A stretch of 64,000 nucleotides of DNA from Branchiostoma belcheri (GCF_001625305.1 NW_017802791.1:5516-69515); one strand, 5' to 3'. Positions 45,353 to 58,275 are shown, counted from the first letter of the stretch. The notes: generated from the sequence alone by a model not told the origin. Translations and numbers: made by a program.

Positions 45353-46910
45353 AATAGAACTTGGAACAGTACATCTACATGTACATACATGTATTGTAAA
45401 TTAATTTCTATTTTTTTGCAAAAGCACCCAAAGCGATGTCAGGGCAGTAAAATTGGACATTTCTTTTCATTTTTTTAAAAATAAATGTACATGTAGTACC
45501 AATGTAAGTTGAAGCAACCCTATTCCAATACCATACTAATATCTGTGAGGCAAAAATGCAATGTTGCTGACGGAAAATGGATGTTTTGTATTCTATGTTG
45601 TTATTGGTAGTGGAAAATATAGCTTGTTTGGGGCTATATCAAACTCAGTACATTGTATAAAATATGCTTAGAAAAGGCACTATTATGTAAGTTAAATATC
45701 TGATTTCCTCGTCCAGAATTTTTTTTTTTGTTTTGCTGCCCTAAAATTGCACTGGATGCCTTCAACTTTTGATTTTGCATTAGGAGGGGATAAGAAGTTT
45801 GTGTGGTTAAAAAAAAATTGCAGTTACTGTAGTTCAAAAATGTACTGCACTGGATAGGCTTTTTCGAGAAAATATGATTTTGCAAAGAAGAGGTCACAGT
45901 GTAAACCACAAATGAGAATAGAAACCCAACGTTTTAAAATTCAAAGTACTTTATTTACCATTATTGCCTTGTGTAGTGTTGTGAAGAACTAGAATAATTG
46001 TTTAAGGAGAGTGTACTATGAGTAGTATCTTAATTTTGTCATATTTGTCCTTAATGGAGGATATACTGTAGTCAAGAATAGCGTAAGTGGTGTTACAATT
46101 ATATTCAATTGTATCAACTATCAAGGTTATATTTCAAGTACAATTAACCCAGTGGTTGGGAAACTTTACTATTAATAGAAAATCTTGCAGACTCTTGTTT
46201 TTACTCAGTTTCTTCTACTTCTCCAGTGACCTCTGACCTGACCAATGACATGATTTGTTGATGTCTGTTTGGTTACATAATGTTGCAATTTCATGGTTTA
46301 CTCTGCTCCTGTCAACATATATACTAGTAGTACATGTATGTGTAATGTGTTTGAGTAAGAATTAACAGGGCAGACCATGTCCGAAGGTAAACATTATGCA
46401 TTTGCTTTGCAAATGTTACTTCTCTAGTTGAAATGTAAAACTACATGATTGTACAACAGCTATCTCACGAAATTTAATTGTACATTATAATTTTTTTCAT
46501 GTCCTACATTTGACAATATTTCTTTGCTATTTGTATTATTTTCTAATATTTACTGTCATTTCATATTACACTGAAGATTTCACCCTTTTTCCTAATTATA
46601 GTTTATACAATAGAGTAGACCCATCCTGAATGCCAATCACAATAATTATTAAGTTCAACCAATGAGAGAATGGCAATTAGCGGTTCGACCAATGGGAGAG
46701 TGGCTTCATGTCCTTCAATCAGTTGTATTTTCTTGTATTGACGAACGTGGGTGAGGCTCTAGGATCAGTCTAATTACCTTTTAGTGTTGATTTACACATT
46801 AGTCAAGTATTGTAGTTGATTTTCAATTGTGACAGCTTTCACCATTAAAATTAATCCTCTTTTCGGGCAACCCAATATTATTGTTTGCTTGTTTGTTTGT
46901 TTTTTGTAAC
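45353..46910. other. Intergenic, no gene seen
   Basis: AT-rich sequence downstream of BOD1L1. A possible Helentron-like 3' end (hairpin ATTTGCTTTGCAAAT, then CTTCTCTAG) is at 46395-46428. Three CCAAT words occur at 46630-46700, but no adjacent coding start is visible. Confidence 0.4.
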
Positions 46911-46939
46911 CGGTTACCAATAGGCTATAACATCGTGTT

Positions 46940-47150
46940 TCTTTTTCAATTCAATTCTTTATTTCCATACCAACATTGCAGACATACAAAATAGAACTAT
47001 AATGTTGCCTGAATGGCATTATTGGTATTTACATCATTTAAAATAAACACATAACATTATATACACATAAATATATACACTACTTAATTATATGAACAGT
47101 ACATCCCAGGTATAACAAGTTTATGCAGTCTTATTGTTTAGAATAATTCA
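46940..47150 (-). mobile_element. Probable non-LTR 3' tail
   Basis: CAATTCAATTCTTTATTTCC reads on the minus strand as an AATAAAGAATTGAATTG tail, like other LINE ends in the window. No coding remains. Confidence 0.35.
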
Positions 47151-47254
47151 AAGTTTGGGCAGACTGTATACACATGTAGTAGTCATTACACAATATCGAA
47201 TTATTTCTCATCCTGAAATTCGTATCTCGTATATTGGTCAGTAATAACGTTAAT

Positions 47255-47600
47255 GACCTACCTGTTTATCGCTGGTTGTATTTGGTGTATATAGCAACTG
47301 ACAAGACTTTATCACACCATATACCCCTATTGGTGGGTCATTAACCCTTAATATTAAATTGGCCAAGCATGCGGTATTTGCTAAAGCCTATTGCTGAACG
47401 TTAATACTATGTGCGTCACCACTACCATCTGCACATTCAAGACAATCAAATTCCTTTGTCCAAATGTAACGGTCATAAAACATGGCAGTACAATTTGTCC
47501 TAACAGTCAACATGAGGTGAACTCAGTTTGTGGTACCACCATTAACTACCAGAATGTAAACAAACATGGCTGACAGCTGTGTTTCCAGCTTGTACACTCG
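47255..47600. mobile_element. Dispersed DNA element H, copy 1
   Basis: AGCAACTGACAAGACTTTAT, CACACCATATACCCC, GTGGGTCATTAACCCTTAA and AACAAACATGGCTGACAGCT recur in reverse order and orientation at 56270-56740. Confidence 0.65.
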
Positions 47601-47628
47601 TAATGGCGTCAACCACAGTCGTAAGGCG

Positions 47629-48198
47629 TCTTAGGCCGTGTTAATGTGAAGTCACTCAAGGCGCTTTAAATGTGGTTTACCCCGAAGCCGGTTTCAAGTG
47701 GCTCCATCTGAACGCTCCAAATCACATTGAAAGCGCCTCGATCCCAAACCACTTCTAGAGGTGGTTTCGAATCGGTTTCCCGCATTGCGTTTTGCGTCTG
47801 AACGCAATGTGATTTCAATGTAACTTCGCCTGGTCATGGATTACGGGGTGATATTTCTTTTTTTTATATGCAATACCAATTTTTACGTGGCAGCAACTTG
47901 AAGAGCAGTAATAGTCAAATAATGTGTCCGTTCTAGGGCGAGCTTCACCGCCTCTGGCGTGACCACGTCGGCATACGGCCGAGATACGCTGGGAGGGGGG
48001 CACCAGCAAGCAGGTCGTTGACCTCTGACATTAATAACACGCCGCCTTGCGTGTTATCATCAAACAGCAATAAATGTAGCTCAAGCGCATTATGTTCGGA
48101 CACGGTTTCGCAGGTGTGTGTGGCACGTGGACCAGATGTGAGGAATGTGAGTTACCCGAATCGCGGTTTGGGTGATTCCGTATAGACACGGTCTTATT
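47629..48198. mobile_element. Possible MITE with GGCCGTGT ends
   Basis: TTAGGCCGTGTTAATGTG at the left and ACACGGTCTTA at the right are weakly inverted. The interior has internally repeated GTGGTTT and AACGCAATGTGATTTC words. Tentative. Confidence 0.35.
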
Positions 48199-50381
48199 TT
48201 GGCATCTCCACTTCCTGCATGGCAAATTATTTACATTGATTGATTCAATTAACTTTGTAAAGAAAGGACGAGAAAATTGCCTTTTTTTATCGTCGTAATG
48301 TTACATAATGTACAGTTTTTATTATACAACATTAACAGGTGAATGCTAATAGAATTAACAAAGCTTTCACCATGTTATAAAAAGACCGAAAAGTACGGTT
48401 TTACAATAAATGGTAATACCCACCTCAGAGACTTTTCATTTGATTTTGGTAGAAATTTTGAAAGGGAAGGAAAAGCCATGATTGAATGTTTATCTTTTGC
48501 AAAACTTTATAAATTATTACAGCCCATCTGGCATCATCAGTCATCTCCCGTAGTCGTACGCGTAACTAATAAGAAACTAAGAATCACGGCCCAAGTTCCG
48601 CCCTTGAATTACGAACCTTCTCCATTTTGTTCTTCGACGGACAGAATCCCAATTTAGAAGACCATTATACATGTACATGATTGGAATTTATAACACAGGG
48701 AGCTTTTAAGAATGGATGTTCGACATGTTTCTTTTTACAAGAATTTCAAACATTCGAAACTCTAAAATTTAAGCAAAATTATAAACTTTATATTGACACA
48801 TAAAACCATATTATACAATTACGAAGTCACATGTAGTTTCATTAAAATATGTACGAAAGACTGCATGTGTATGGCCGTATACATGTACGTTCTCATACAT
48901 CGTCAAGTAAAAAAAGGCCTAAAATTATTTCGAAAAATTAATTTTTAGCAATATAAATTATTCGGTCTTTAGGAGAATATTTATTAAAATGGCATAATTG
49001 CTTTCAATAGAAGAAAAAAAAAGATTTTATCAGCATAAAATATACAGCCCGTGCAAGGCTTTGAAGATTAACCGATAGTGTTTAAATAATGTGGCAGCTG
49101 GTCGTGACTTAAAGTTCCCCCGACAACCGTGAAACCAAAATAGATGTGTGTGGAAGTTTGCGATTAATTATGCATGTAGATTGCAGACTGCCGGCTTCTA
49201 GATTTACGGAAGCGATTACGGCTGGTTCCCTCAAGGAATATATAACATTATATTTCGGATTCACCAAGGTACCCTACGCTAAACGGCAGCAACATTCATG
49301 TACGTAATCATTTATGATTAATTAAGTAATAGAGAGTAGTTGCACATTTTGCCGGCTTGGAGTTCAAGTAGCCAAAATGTATTAAAAAAAGGAGATAAAC
49401 AGACGATTCCGGCTGTTAAATCGTTATGTTATTTTCCAACAGGGCTTTGTTCTGTTGCTCGCAGGCTTATATCACTTGATCAGAATTCTGCAACATGTCA
49501 TGGACATTGTCAAGTTCTGTAGACGGAAGACTACGTGCACATTGAAACGTAAACCGATGTGCAGTTACTAATAGTTCAGAACGCAGTTTGAATTGAGTTT
49601 ATAGGAGCTACATTTGCGGGATTCACCAGTTGGAAAAAACGATGGTCTCAGCGCCAAAAACACTCTTAGATTCTGCATGAGATCCATGTCCTTGGACCGA
49701 CCCTGACTGTTTTTTCCCTCTCTCTTGAATATTCATACGCGAGATGGATCTTTATAGGGGTTACGGTCGACATTTAAAATGTCTGTCTTTGACTGACAAG
49801 CACGCCAGCCATAATTAAAGATAATGACCTGTTGGGACCCTCAAGGGCCCTCATTTATCATCCCACAGCATCTCAGCCATTGGCGCTTTGCAAGCTGCAG
49901 TCCAAACGCGACAGCTGGTGGACAAGCACACATCTTTGGTATTGCGCCGTTTTTACATACATTTTCTTTGAGTCTTCAGTAAAGAAACAGGCTGCTCACA
50001 AGTACGTGCACTGCCGTGCTACAAATGGAGGCTCACTGGCGCTGAAAGTCTTGAGGTGAGAGAGTTTTAATCTCTTTCCAATTCTACTTTGTTGATGAGG
50101 GAATTTGGGTGGTCATCGCAATCTACAAGCGTAGAATCCCAATAGGACACTTTCCCGTGGATTAGCTTGATTACCAGAAAACACCGGCCTGACCACCTTG
50201 CAAGGCCAGTCGACATGTTACGAATGCAGGCTGTAGAACATTTGTAATTACAGGAGAAGATTGAAAAGGGAAGAGGATTAGGTCAGGGCAAAGGTCGCGG
50301 ACGTCATCTCTGGATGTCAAGATATGTTACAGCTTGAAATGCTTCAAAATGATTATTCGAAACTAGCGATTGCTTCATGAA
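48199..50381. other. Intergenic, no gene seen
   Basis: AT-rich DNA with short random open frames only. None shows homology, splice context or codon bias that I can recognise. Confidence 0.45.
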
Positions 50382-50880
50382 TGAAGACCTTTATTGTACA
50401 TTTGTGTTCTACAGAACTAAGTACAGGTCGCATGGGTACAGAACATGAACATAAACACATATGTACATTACATACATATGAACATATAGGAGTGTAAATA
50501 AATGTCTAATTTCTATTCTTTTCGGCTTCATCTCGCTTAGTAGTGATTGTATGGATATATGCGGCTGTGAGATTACTTAGAGTAGGTTTATCAAAAGTTA
50601 AAAGGAATACAAATTTCTCTTTACTAGTCAAATATCTGAAGTGGGGAAATATACTTAATACATGGCTAAAAATATGAGTCTATCTCTACTATACAAGGGG
50701 CAATCTATGGTGAAATGTATTTCATCTTCTATTTGGCCTAAACTACAGAATTGACAGGTTCTTTGTTCTAGAGGAGTGCGGTTATGTCTATGAAAATATA
50801 TAGCGCCACAATCGGTGTAGAACACAGCAGTAGTGGCAAGACTACCTAGTGAAGCTTGGCCATTCTTCTAATATAAAAAT
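50382..50880 (-). mobile_element. Non-LTR retrotransposon 3' end, second copy
   Basis: Minus strand reads RTCQFCSLGQIEDEIHFTID, then CPLYSRDRL, the same zinc knuckle as at 4205-4600. The 3' tail is at left (ATGAAGACCTTTATTGTACA). 5'-truncated. Confidence 0.7.
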
Positions 50881-52304
50881 ATGCACATTATATTGAACAG
50901 TTTAGAGATGTCGATGCAGTCTTCGTTCACTACAGTTTGTTCCCTACAATAGAGACTTATTAGTTAAAGAAGTTTCAAAGTCATGTTTAAGGCGATGGTG
51001 CGTCTACATTATACTTACTTATCATTACACGACACTTCTGTCAAGTTTGGTATATAGTGATTGCGCAATAGACATATAGAGAGAAATATTTCACACATTT
51101 GGTATTAGGGATATGAAGCCATTTTTTTTTGTAACAGACACTATATGTACATGCATGAAGTATAGGCTTCTGGCCGGTGGTTCAATTTTTTTTCCAGTTA
51201 GGAGTTGTTTGCCTAAAATCCCTTGCTCCGTTGCCTGTTAGTACCTCAACCTTTGTTACTACGAAAATATATGTGTACATAGAAACCGGCATCGGGACAT
51301 ATAAATGTTACATGATAATATTTTAATATCTGAACGATAAAGCAAAAACCTACGCATAGTAGGCGCAGTAATAGACAATATTTTCTTTAACAAGGCGTCT
51401 ATAATTAATTTTTCAATATGTCATATTCGAATGTGTGTTAATTTTAAACTATTCGAAATCAAAATTTTCTACATTCCAAGTCGTCTTCGTGGTACAAATA
51501 ATGGTACAAATAATTTTGTGAAATATAAAAAAAAATCTGTAGGACTGCTACACTTTGAATAAATGTGTCAGTATACAGATAAAATAAAATAAATCCTTTA
51601 GTATATATATATGAAGGACAATCTGTCGCCATATAGCAGCATAGCATACCGGGTCTTATTCTATTAAAACTACACAAAGTTATGCTTAAAAATACTTAAT
51701 GCGATTTTCTACAAATCCCAAAGTTATTGTGAAATTAAATGGGTTCCCCTTATAGCTAAAGAGATGCCCGGAGGCGTAATTGTATGCATGAATGTTCTTG
51801 CGATCGTGCGTGTTTAAGCGACCAGGCTCTACTTCTACAAGTCAAGGTCATTATTTTTTCATCAATTACGCCGAACCAACCAAATCCTAAGAGCCGCCAA
51901 CGGTGTTTTCGGTGTGACGATCCATAGTAATTTAATCAGCTACCGTTATCTACTGATTCTCTCTGTCTAGTCAAACATACCCAAAAGCTATATCAGACCC
52001 ACTAATTATTTACGATGTCGCTAATGTTCTTATGGAACTTAACGTAAGACGCCACTGCTATTAGAATTAGATAGCGTACTCTACCTTATCGTCATATGCT
52101 TCCGGATTTTCCATACCCATCCCCTAACGTCTTTAATTAAAGCATGGAATGCGAAGACTGAAAGCAATTACTCAAGCATACTAAGTAACGTAAATCTTCT
52201 TAGCAATTTGTGCCCGAAGCGTTTCGAAGAAATCAAAATAAGCAGCCGGCATTAGAGATTAAGCTTGAAAGTAAAACAGTATATAGTTTGGGAGCGAAGT
52301 TATT
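50881..52304. other. Intergenic, no gene seen
   Basis: Very AT-rich. Nothing recognised. Confidence 0.45.
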
Positions 52305-52560
52305 CATGACATTTCTAAAAATCCTAGCAGTTTTGTTGCCCCTTGGCAGTGGTTAACATGCCGAAAATGGGCAAAAATGTCCGTTGCCATGCCGGAACGT
52401 TGATCATGGTAGATGTATATAAAGGCAGGAGACAAGACAATGTCTTTTGCTTTGATGCAGTGATGTATTTCATTGCTTTTATATGTAATGGTGATTGTGT
52501 ATATGTGATGTTCCCACTGAATCCAAACCATGTGCACAATGATTGAAAGCTTTTTTCAAA
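52305..52560 (-). mobile_element. MITE family D, partial reversed copy
   Basis: GTTAACATGCCGAAAATGGG, GCCATGCCGGAACGTTGATC and the TGTGTATATGTGATG part are the reverse complement of 45060-45270. Confidence 0.7.
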
Positions 52561-52914
52561 CCTTTTAGGATACAAATAAAAATGGCTACACTTTGATTTG
52601 TAGAAATTTCAAGTAAACAATGTCTGTTAATAAACAAAAGCTTACAACACAAACTGAATGATAAAAACTTAATTGACTCTTCAGAAAAGAAAGAGAATTG
52701 AAGTGTGGTAAATGATAACCAGAAATCATAACTTTGTGAATCCACCAGAAAGTTGTAACATAATGTATTGGTACACCACCCCGATGACGCTGCAATTCGT
52801 TCAAACATGCAAGTGCACGAAAACTAAATAAAACTACTCAGACGATAACAGATGATAAAACAAGCTCAACCGGGGACAGAGTGACTAATTATGTTCATTT
52901 ACCACCAGCAAAAT

Positions 52915-53378
52915 AAGGCCGCACCAATTTAATTTGCTGTTTCTCGGATTCGCCCTGTCCATTTTTTTCTGATTTGCAAAAAAAAAAAACGATTTTAGGT
53001 TCTGAATCAACTGCAAAATGCTTAATGAAAGACATATCTTGGCCCCAAAGGTTGAAGAAATTCTTCCTAGTTGTTAAAAGTTCTTCAATGTAACAATGCA
53101 ACTTCCTTTTATTAAAAGTTCAAAATCTATTGTTTTGATTATAAACCAGCCTGGTAATACCGTATGTTGACTTCGTGGCTCATATCACAATATTTTCGGC
53201 TTTCATGCGGTGCCTTGGTCTTTTTTCCGCCCTGTCGCTTCATATTTTTTTCTGAAAAAAATCCGAGAAACAACAAATTAAATGTTTGTGTTGGATCAAA
53301 AGTTTTAACTTTTTAAAACATGTAACTACCAGCACAGATGAACTTTCATGATAGAACAAATTAAATTTGTGTGGCCTA
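52915..53378. mobile_element. MITE family B, copy 4 (with internal duplication)
   Basis: AAGGCCGCACCAATTTAATT at left, ATTTGTGTGGCCTA at right. It shares CGCCCTGTCGCTTCATATTT in reverse. An extra segment of about 85 bp after 53280 sits between two copies of ACAAATTAAAT, suggesting a later insertion. Confidence 0.75.
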
Positions 53379-53399
53379 AACTGTAAACATACATCATCA

Positions 53400-54100
53400 T
53401 CCCCTGCCCTTTATTTGATGGGAATAGATAGCTACTGTCCTATCCAAGAAATAACGCAGATGGCACTACTGCTGAAATATCAGGCGGAGTCTTTATTATC
53501 AAATGCTTGCGGAGCATGAAATAACTTGTTCAGCCTCGCCTCTCTATAATCACGCTCTTGTACCCAATAATTGAGAGTGACATGGACACTGCCAGGCCCT
53601 GTTTCTAACATGTCACGTTTGGCGTCATTGACGTCATGACTCGAAATGTTTCACGTCGCCGACATGTAACTATAATAATTCCTTTCTAGCTGAAAAGTTC
53701 AATCAATAATATAAAACAGTTCAGTCAATGGAACTGTTGAAGCAAGTAGCAACTGCAAAATGTATTAACACAACTCTGGGATTTGTAACTTTCATTTGTA
53801 CATAATGTAAATTTCTTTTTGTGCTAAACATATGTTTTTTTACCATGTTAGCTGTTGTATATGATTTTATATTTATTTCTGTATGAGTTATTGAAGATTA
53901 GCCTTTTGGGCTAAAGGGCATCGTAATAAAGAGAGAAAGAAAGGGAATGAGAGAGGAAGAGGTACTTCCTGATTTTTGTCTGGTTTTCTGATGCGCATAT
54001 GGAAGTACGGTTTGGGGTATGGGTAAAGCTGTTTGACATCACGTGGATGGGTGTGGGGTAAATTGACAGGCAGAATGGCACTAGGTCAAAATCTCAGACA
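53400..54100. other. Intergenic, no gene seen
   Basis: Nothing recognised except an A/G-rich run GAGAGAAAGAAAGGGAATGA near 53928. Confidence 0.4.
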
Positions 54101-54114
54101 GAAATAGGGTGAAA

Positions 54115-54320
54115 GTGGGGTCTGTTTGGCGTAGCGGCAGCGTGCTCGACTCGGAACCAAAAGGTCCCGAGTTCGAATCCTGACATGCCACCGATCTTGT
54201 GCTCTTGGAAAAATGAGTATTGTCTTGTCTTGCATTCATCCTCTGCGTTGGTGTCGGCATAAAATAAGTTGATATAACTCGAGTGTGCCGTCATCATGTC
54301 TAGTCATGAAATGTTGGAAT
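54115..54320 (+). mobile_element. tRNA-derived SINE, copy 2
   Basis: TTGGCGTAGCGGCAGCGTGC is the A-box part and CCGAGTTCGAATCCTGACAT the B-box part. The tail has AAAATGAGTATTGTCTTGTC, ATAAAATAAGTTGATATAAC and CGAGTGTGCCGTCATCATGT. It lacks the middle AAAGGCACTTAACACGAC present in copy 3. Confidence 0.8.
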
Positions 54321-54611
54321 AATAAAAAAAGTGACGGTCTCAAAGTCTGGCTAGGAGTAAGCATGGGGGAATTCAGAAACCCCAGGTCCGCATAATTTTT
54401 TTAAGTATAAAATCGATTTTTAAGTCTACAATGATCTTAGAATGTGCACCGATCAGTGTACTGTGGCAAAAGTAAGCTTTACTTTTATGAGGTTTAGTGG
54501 GGACATAAAAATCAATATAAACTCTTCGCCATCGTAAAATGTCTGTCACACATAGCCGAATATATGGCCTCCCGAACACTGTGCCAACTATGCTATCAAC
54601 ATACGCTGTCA

Positions 54612-54640
54612 GGTACAAACAAACAAACAAACAAACAAAC
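54612..54640. repeat. ACAA microsatellite
   Basis: About seven units of AAAC. Confidence 0.9.
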
Positions 54641-55295
54641 ATACCCGAAAGCTCAGCCACAGATCCTCCATACCAGGAAGGAATAAAGCGCCTCAAATTG
54701 CTTCAACAAAGTAGCAATATGATGTCTATTTCACAATAAGCTTCTACCTGTACTTTTGGGCCCTTCAGCTTTTGCTCCCCCCCCCCCTATAGGCCTATTG
54801 TATGTATTTACAAGAGCTATCTATGCAAAATTCGTGACCAGATCATGACATAGCAATCTTCCGCTGCAGTACCATAACAAGCCGCAGGATGAACCGAAAT
54901 CTAATCATTTAGAGTTCTCATCGCGACCTACCTACCTCCCTACCAAATATCAACACAATTCATCTAAGCTTTCTGAGTTATCGTATATACAGAAGAATGC
55001 TACAGAAAACATAACCTTCTTCTGGTAAGTTATAGGTACCCCTGTTGATTACATGTGTACGTATGTGATGGTACACGGCACAATCACTTTATTCTTTTTT
55101 TTACAACACAGTATTGCATATTCATTCAACGTAACATCATTTTTTTATGTTTATTAATAGTCCTCTTTCTACACAATCGAGTTAAAAAGAGGCTATATAC
55201 AGCTATATATCGTGACCTTCAGTCGTCCTTGAGTGTGTTTTGGAACAATGCCAGAGTCCGCCTGCCGTTCGCGTGACAGTGAATGTGAACGGTCG

Positions 55296-55790
55296 AGTGA
55301 ACATTTGCCAGTTTCCCATCCCCAGAATGCAATGCGAAAATACGGGGTAACCCTCATTTGCATAGGACTGCATGGAAGCATGGTGCTCTATTATTACCAC
55401 GATGGAAGGCATAGGAATGATCCTGTTGACGTTAAACAGCTTGCTTTTCACTGCGTTTTGAGGTGTTGGGACATGGGCTGAATCTCACAAAAATAGAGAA
55501 TGAACTGTTAGTGTTCTTTTCAACATGGGACATGGAACATATAGCGTTACCACTATAACGTTACAAACCACATGTTCAAAAAAAATTATTCTCTATTTGT
55601 TTTCAGATTCAACCCATAGTAATTTAATTAATGTTGAGCATAAAGAGCCCCAACACCTCAAAACGCAGTGAAAAGCGAGCTTTTTAACGTCAACAGGATC
55701 ATTCCGATGCCTTCCAGTCCTATGCAAATGAAGGTTACCCCCGTATTTTCGCATTGCATTCTGGGGATGGGAAACTGGTGAATGCCCACA
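55296..55790. mobile_element. Foldback MITE family F
   Basis: CCAGTTTCCCATCCCCAGAA to ACCTCAAAACGCAGTG-type sequence: the left arm 55296-55475 is mirrored at 55648-55788 (AACACCTCAAAACGCAGTGA, then GGGGATGGGAAACTGGTGAA). About 170 bp of AT-rich loop. Confidence 0.85.
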
Positions 55791-56269
55791 TCGATGGGGT
55801 CTGAGAGTCAGCCATGTTTGTACATAACGAGGAGTGATATCTTTGATTAAATGTATACCTTGCTCATATACTGGCTTTATATCTAAAAGATGTTAATGAT
55901 ACAATTCATTTAAGTGACATTTTAGTACGTTACAACAATTGTAGTGTACAATGTAGCTAGTTTCATCAATCTCTTTTTTAAAGATAGCTGCGTTCTTTTT
56001 TTCAAATGATATGTTAGTGGAGTTCCGTCCGTTTTGCGATATGTAAGTTGAAGCTGCTATTTCTAACAATATCACGACACAAAAAGTAAATTCTCTTCTT
56101 ATTTCTCTTCAAAGTTAGTTTTATGTAGTAGGATTAATTTAGAAATTAAAATTAAAAGTAAATTCTCTGGTTATTTCTCTTCAAAGTAAATTTTATGTAG
56201 TAGGGTTAATTTTTAAATTACATAGCAAATAAGTGCCATATGACATACAAGTGTATTCAAAAGCTGGAA

Positions 56270-56740
56270 ACACAGCTGTCAGCCATGTTTGTTTATAGTC
56301 TAGTAGTTTGTGGTGGCACCATTATCTGTGCACACCGTTTTGCCGCCGACCAACCATAAATGTCAAATTGCATAAATGCATGTATGTTAAAAAGTGGAAG
56401 AAAATTACAACCGTTTTTTTTTTCAATTAAAACATAGCAAAATTGTAATAAATTCTTCACATTTGAATTCGATACATTAAAATTTGTAATAAGTTCTTCA
56501 CATTTAAGTCATTCGTTCAAAAATATTACACAATGCTCTTTTAAAGCTAACGAGTTACACACAATGCCATACAGTTCCCTGTGTGGTAACAACATTTCAA
56601 TGTACAGATAAGGTTTAAGGGTTAATGACCCGCCCCGAGGTGAATATGGTGTGATAAAGCCTTGTCAGTTGCTATAACCACCGAATATAGCCATCGAGTG
56701 AGCGCAGCGAACGAGGTGGCTTTATCGTCCATAAATGTTA
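56270..56740. mobile_element. Dispersed DNA element H, copy 2 (inverted)
   Basis: AAACACAGCTGTCAGCCATG, GGGTTAATGACCCGCCCC and ATGGTGTGATAAAGCCTTGT are the reverse of the words at 47255-47600, 9 kb away. It adds a GAGTGAGCGCAGCGAACGAG segment. Confidence 0.65.
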
Positions 56741-56804
56741 CATAATACTCTCATACGAGTTACAGACTCCCAACATTTTAGAACATTTCAAGACACAGAT
56801 AAGG

Positions 56805-57150
56805 ATGGGTGGTATGTTGTTGGGGAAGGCGGACGAAAACCGGGCGCATGATAAAGAATGTCACGATTTTCCCCAACAACCTCTGCTTGGAGAGTAATAC
56901 CACCCTACTCTTCAAGAAGAGGTTGTTGGGGAAAATTGTGACATTCTTTATCATGAGCCCGTTTTTTTTTCCGCCTTCCTCAACAACCTCTGCCACCAGT
57001 CTCTGCCACCAGTCGCAGCCTCAAAGGGCACGGGGAGCGGTAGTTCTTTGAGAAATGTGTTGATGGGGAAGGCGGACAAAAACCGGGCGCATGATAAAGA
57101 ATGTCACGATTTCCCCCAACAACCTCTGCTTGGAGAGTAGGGTGGTATAA
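56805..57150. mobile_element. Foldback MITE family G with a third arm copy
   Basis: GTTGTTGGGGAAGGCGGACG, CATGATAAAGAATGTCACGA and CCCCAACAACCTCTGC are followed by their inverse at 56920-57000. A third, direct copy of the first arm lies at 57058-57150. Confidence 0.8.
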
Positions 57151-57329
57151 TATAACACATTCAGTTCGCCTCATCATAGCCCCGTACCGCACAGGTGTCT
57201 CCGAGGTGGTTACCCCAAGGGTCGAGGTGTTTAAAGCCAATTTCACGGCGTCTGAGTCAGGATGAAGCCGTTTGCTCCAACTGTTCATAACGACCGTTCA
57301 AATTTCACGCGCACTTACACCTCAGGGTG

Positions 57330-58140
57330 CCGCAGTTCCCTCTGCTCAGGCGGGCTGCACGAAAATGTATCTTACTGAGGACTACTAATAAACTGGTGGA
57401 CGTAACAACCACTAAATATCTGATACCAGCTCAGAAAAGAGCAAGAAACAGTCATGCCTTTGAATATCAGAGTTATCAACCAAGCATTCAGGTGTTCAAA
57501 AATGTATCTTACTGAGGACTAGTAATAAACTGGTGGACGTACCAACCACTAAATATCTGATACCAGTCCAGAAAAGAACAAGAAACAGTCATGCCTTTGA
57601 ATATCAGAGTTATCAACCAAGCATTGAGGTGTTCAAAATGTATCTTACTGAGGACTACTAATAAACTGGTGGACGTACCAACCACTAAATATCTGATACC
57701 AGCTCAGAAAAGAACAAGAAACAGTCATGCCTTTGAATATTACAGTTATCAACCAAGCATTGAGGTGTTCAAAAATGTATCTTACTGAGGACTTCTAATA
57801 AACTGGTGGACGTACCAACCACTAAATATCTGATCATGCCAGGCCAGAAAAGAACAAGAAACAGCCATGCCTTTGAATATCAGAGTTATTAACCAAGAAT
57901 TGAGGTGTTCAAAATTTTGCAAGAACTATCGTAGACTGGAACACGCTAGCGTTAAGCACAGTTGGGGCATCATTACTAGAAAGTTTTAAACAACTCCGGC
58001 AATTAAATGATTGTGCAAAGATTGCGTATAACAAGTCGCTTGGTATAATATAGCTAGCTGCCGCCGCGCCGCGTGCCTGTGAGGCTGGTGTATTACGCCG
58101 AAGGGCTATACCGATACAGATACAGACGGGCATATGTTGG
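57330..58140 (+). mobile_element. Non-LTR retrotransposon remnant with internal 137-bp tandem repeat
   Basis: Same family as 60601-61047. The segment encoding LVDVPTTKYLIPAQKRTRNS is repeated four times (ATGTATCTTACTGAGGAC at 57365, 57502, 57638, 57775). After the array come AGAACTATCGTAGACTGGAA, the GC-rich GCCGCCGCGCCGCGTGCC part and a GATACAGATACAGAC tail. Confidence 0.8.
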
Positions 58141-58199
58141 GTAGAGTGTTCATAACATTTGCCTGTATACGTTCGTGAAGGTTAGACATCCAAGTAAAC

Positions 58200-58275
58200 A
58201 ATACTCATAGACAATTCAAACTCTACTACTGGATAAGTTACGCAGATAACTTCCGGACGTTTAAGTGACATCCTT
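58200..58275. mobile_element. Penelope-type terminal fragment
   Basis: CAATTCAAACTCTACTACTG, then ACTTCCGGACGTTTAAGTGA, matches one arm of the hairpin at 24371-24607. Confidence 0.55.

Noticed and set aside
46620..46740. Cluster of three CCAAT words as a promoter
   Set aside because: Two belong to a short local duplication (CCAATGAGAG and CCAATGGGAG) and no coding exon lies downstream.
48343..48657. 104-residue plus-strand frame
   Set aside because: No family resemblance, no splice or start support, and composition like the surrounding AT-rich DNA.
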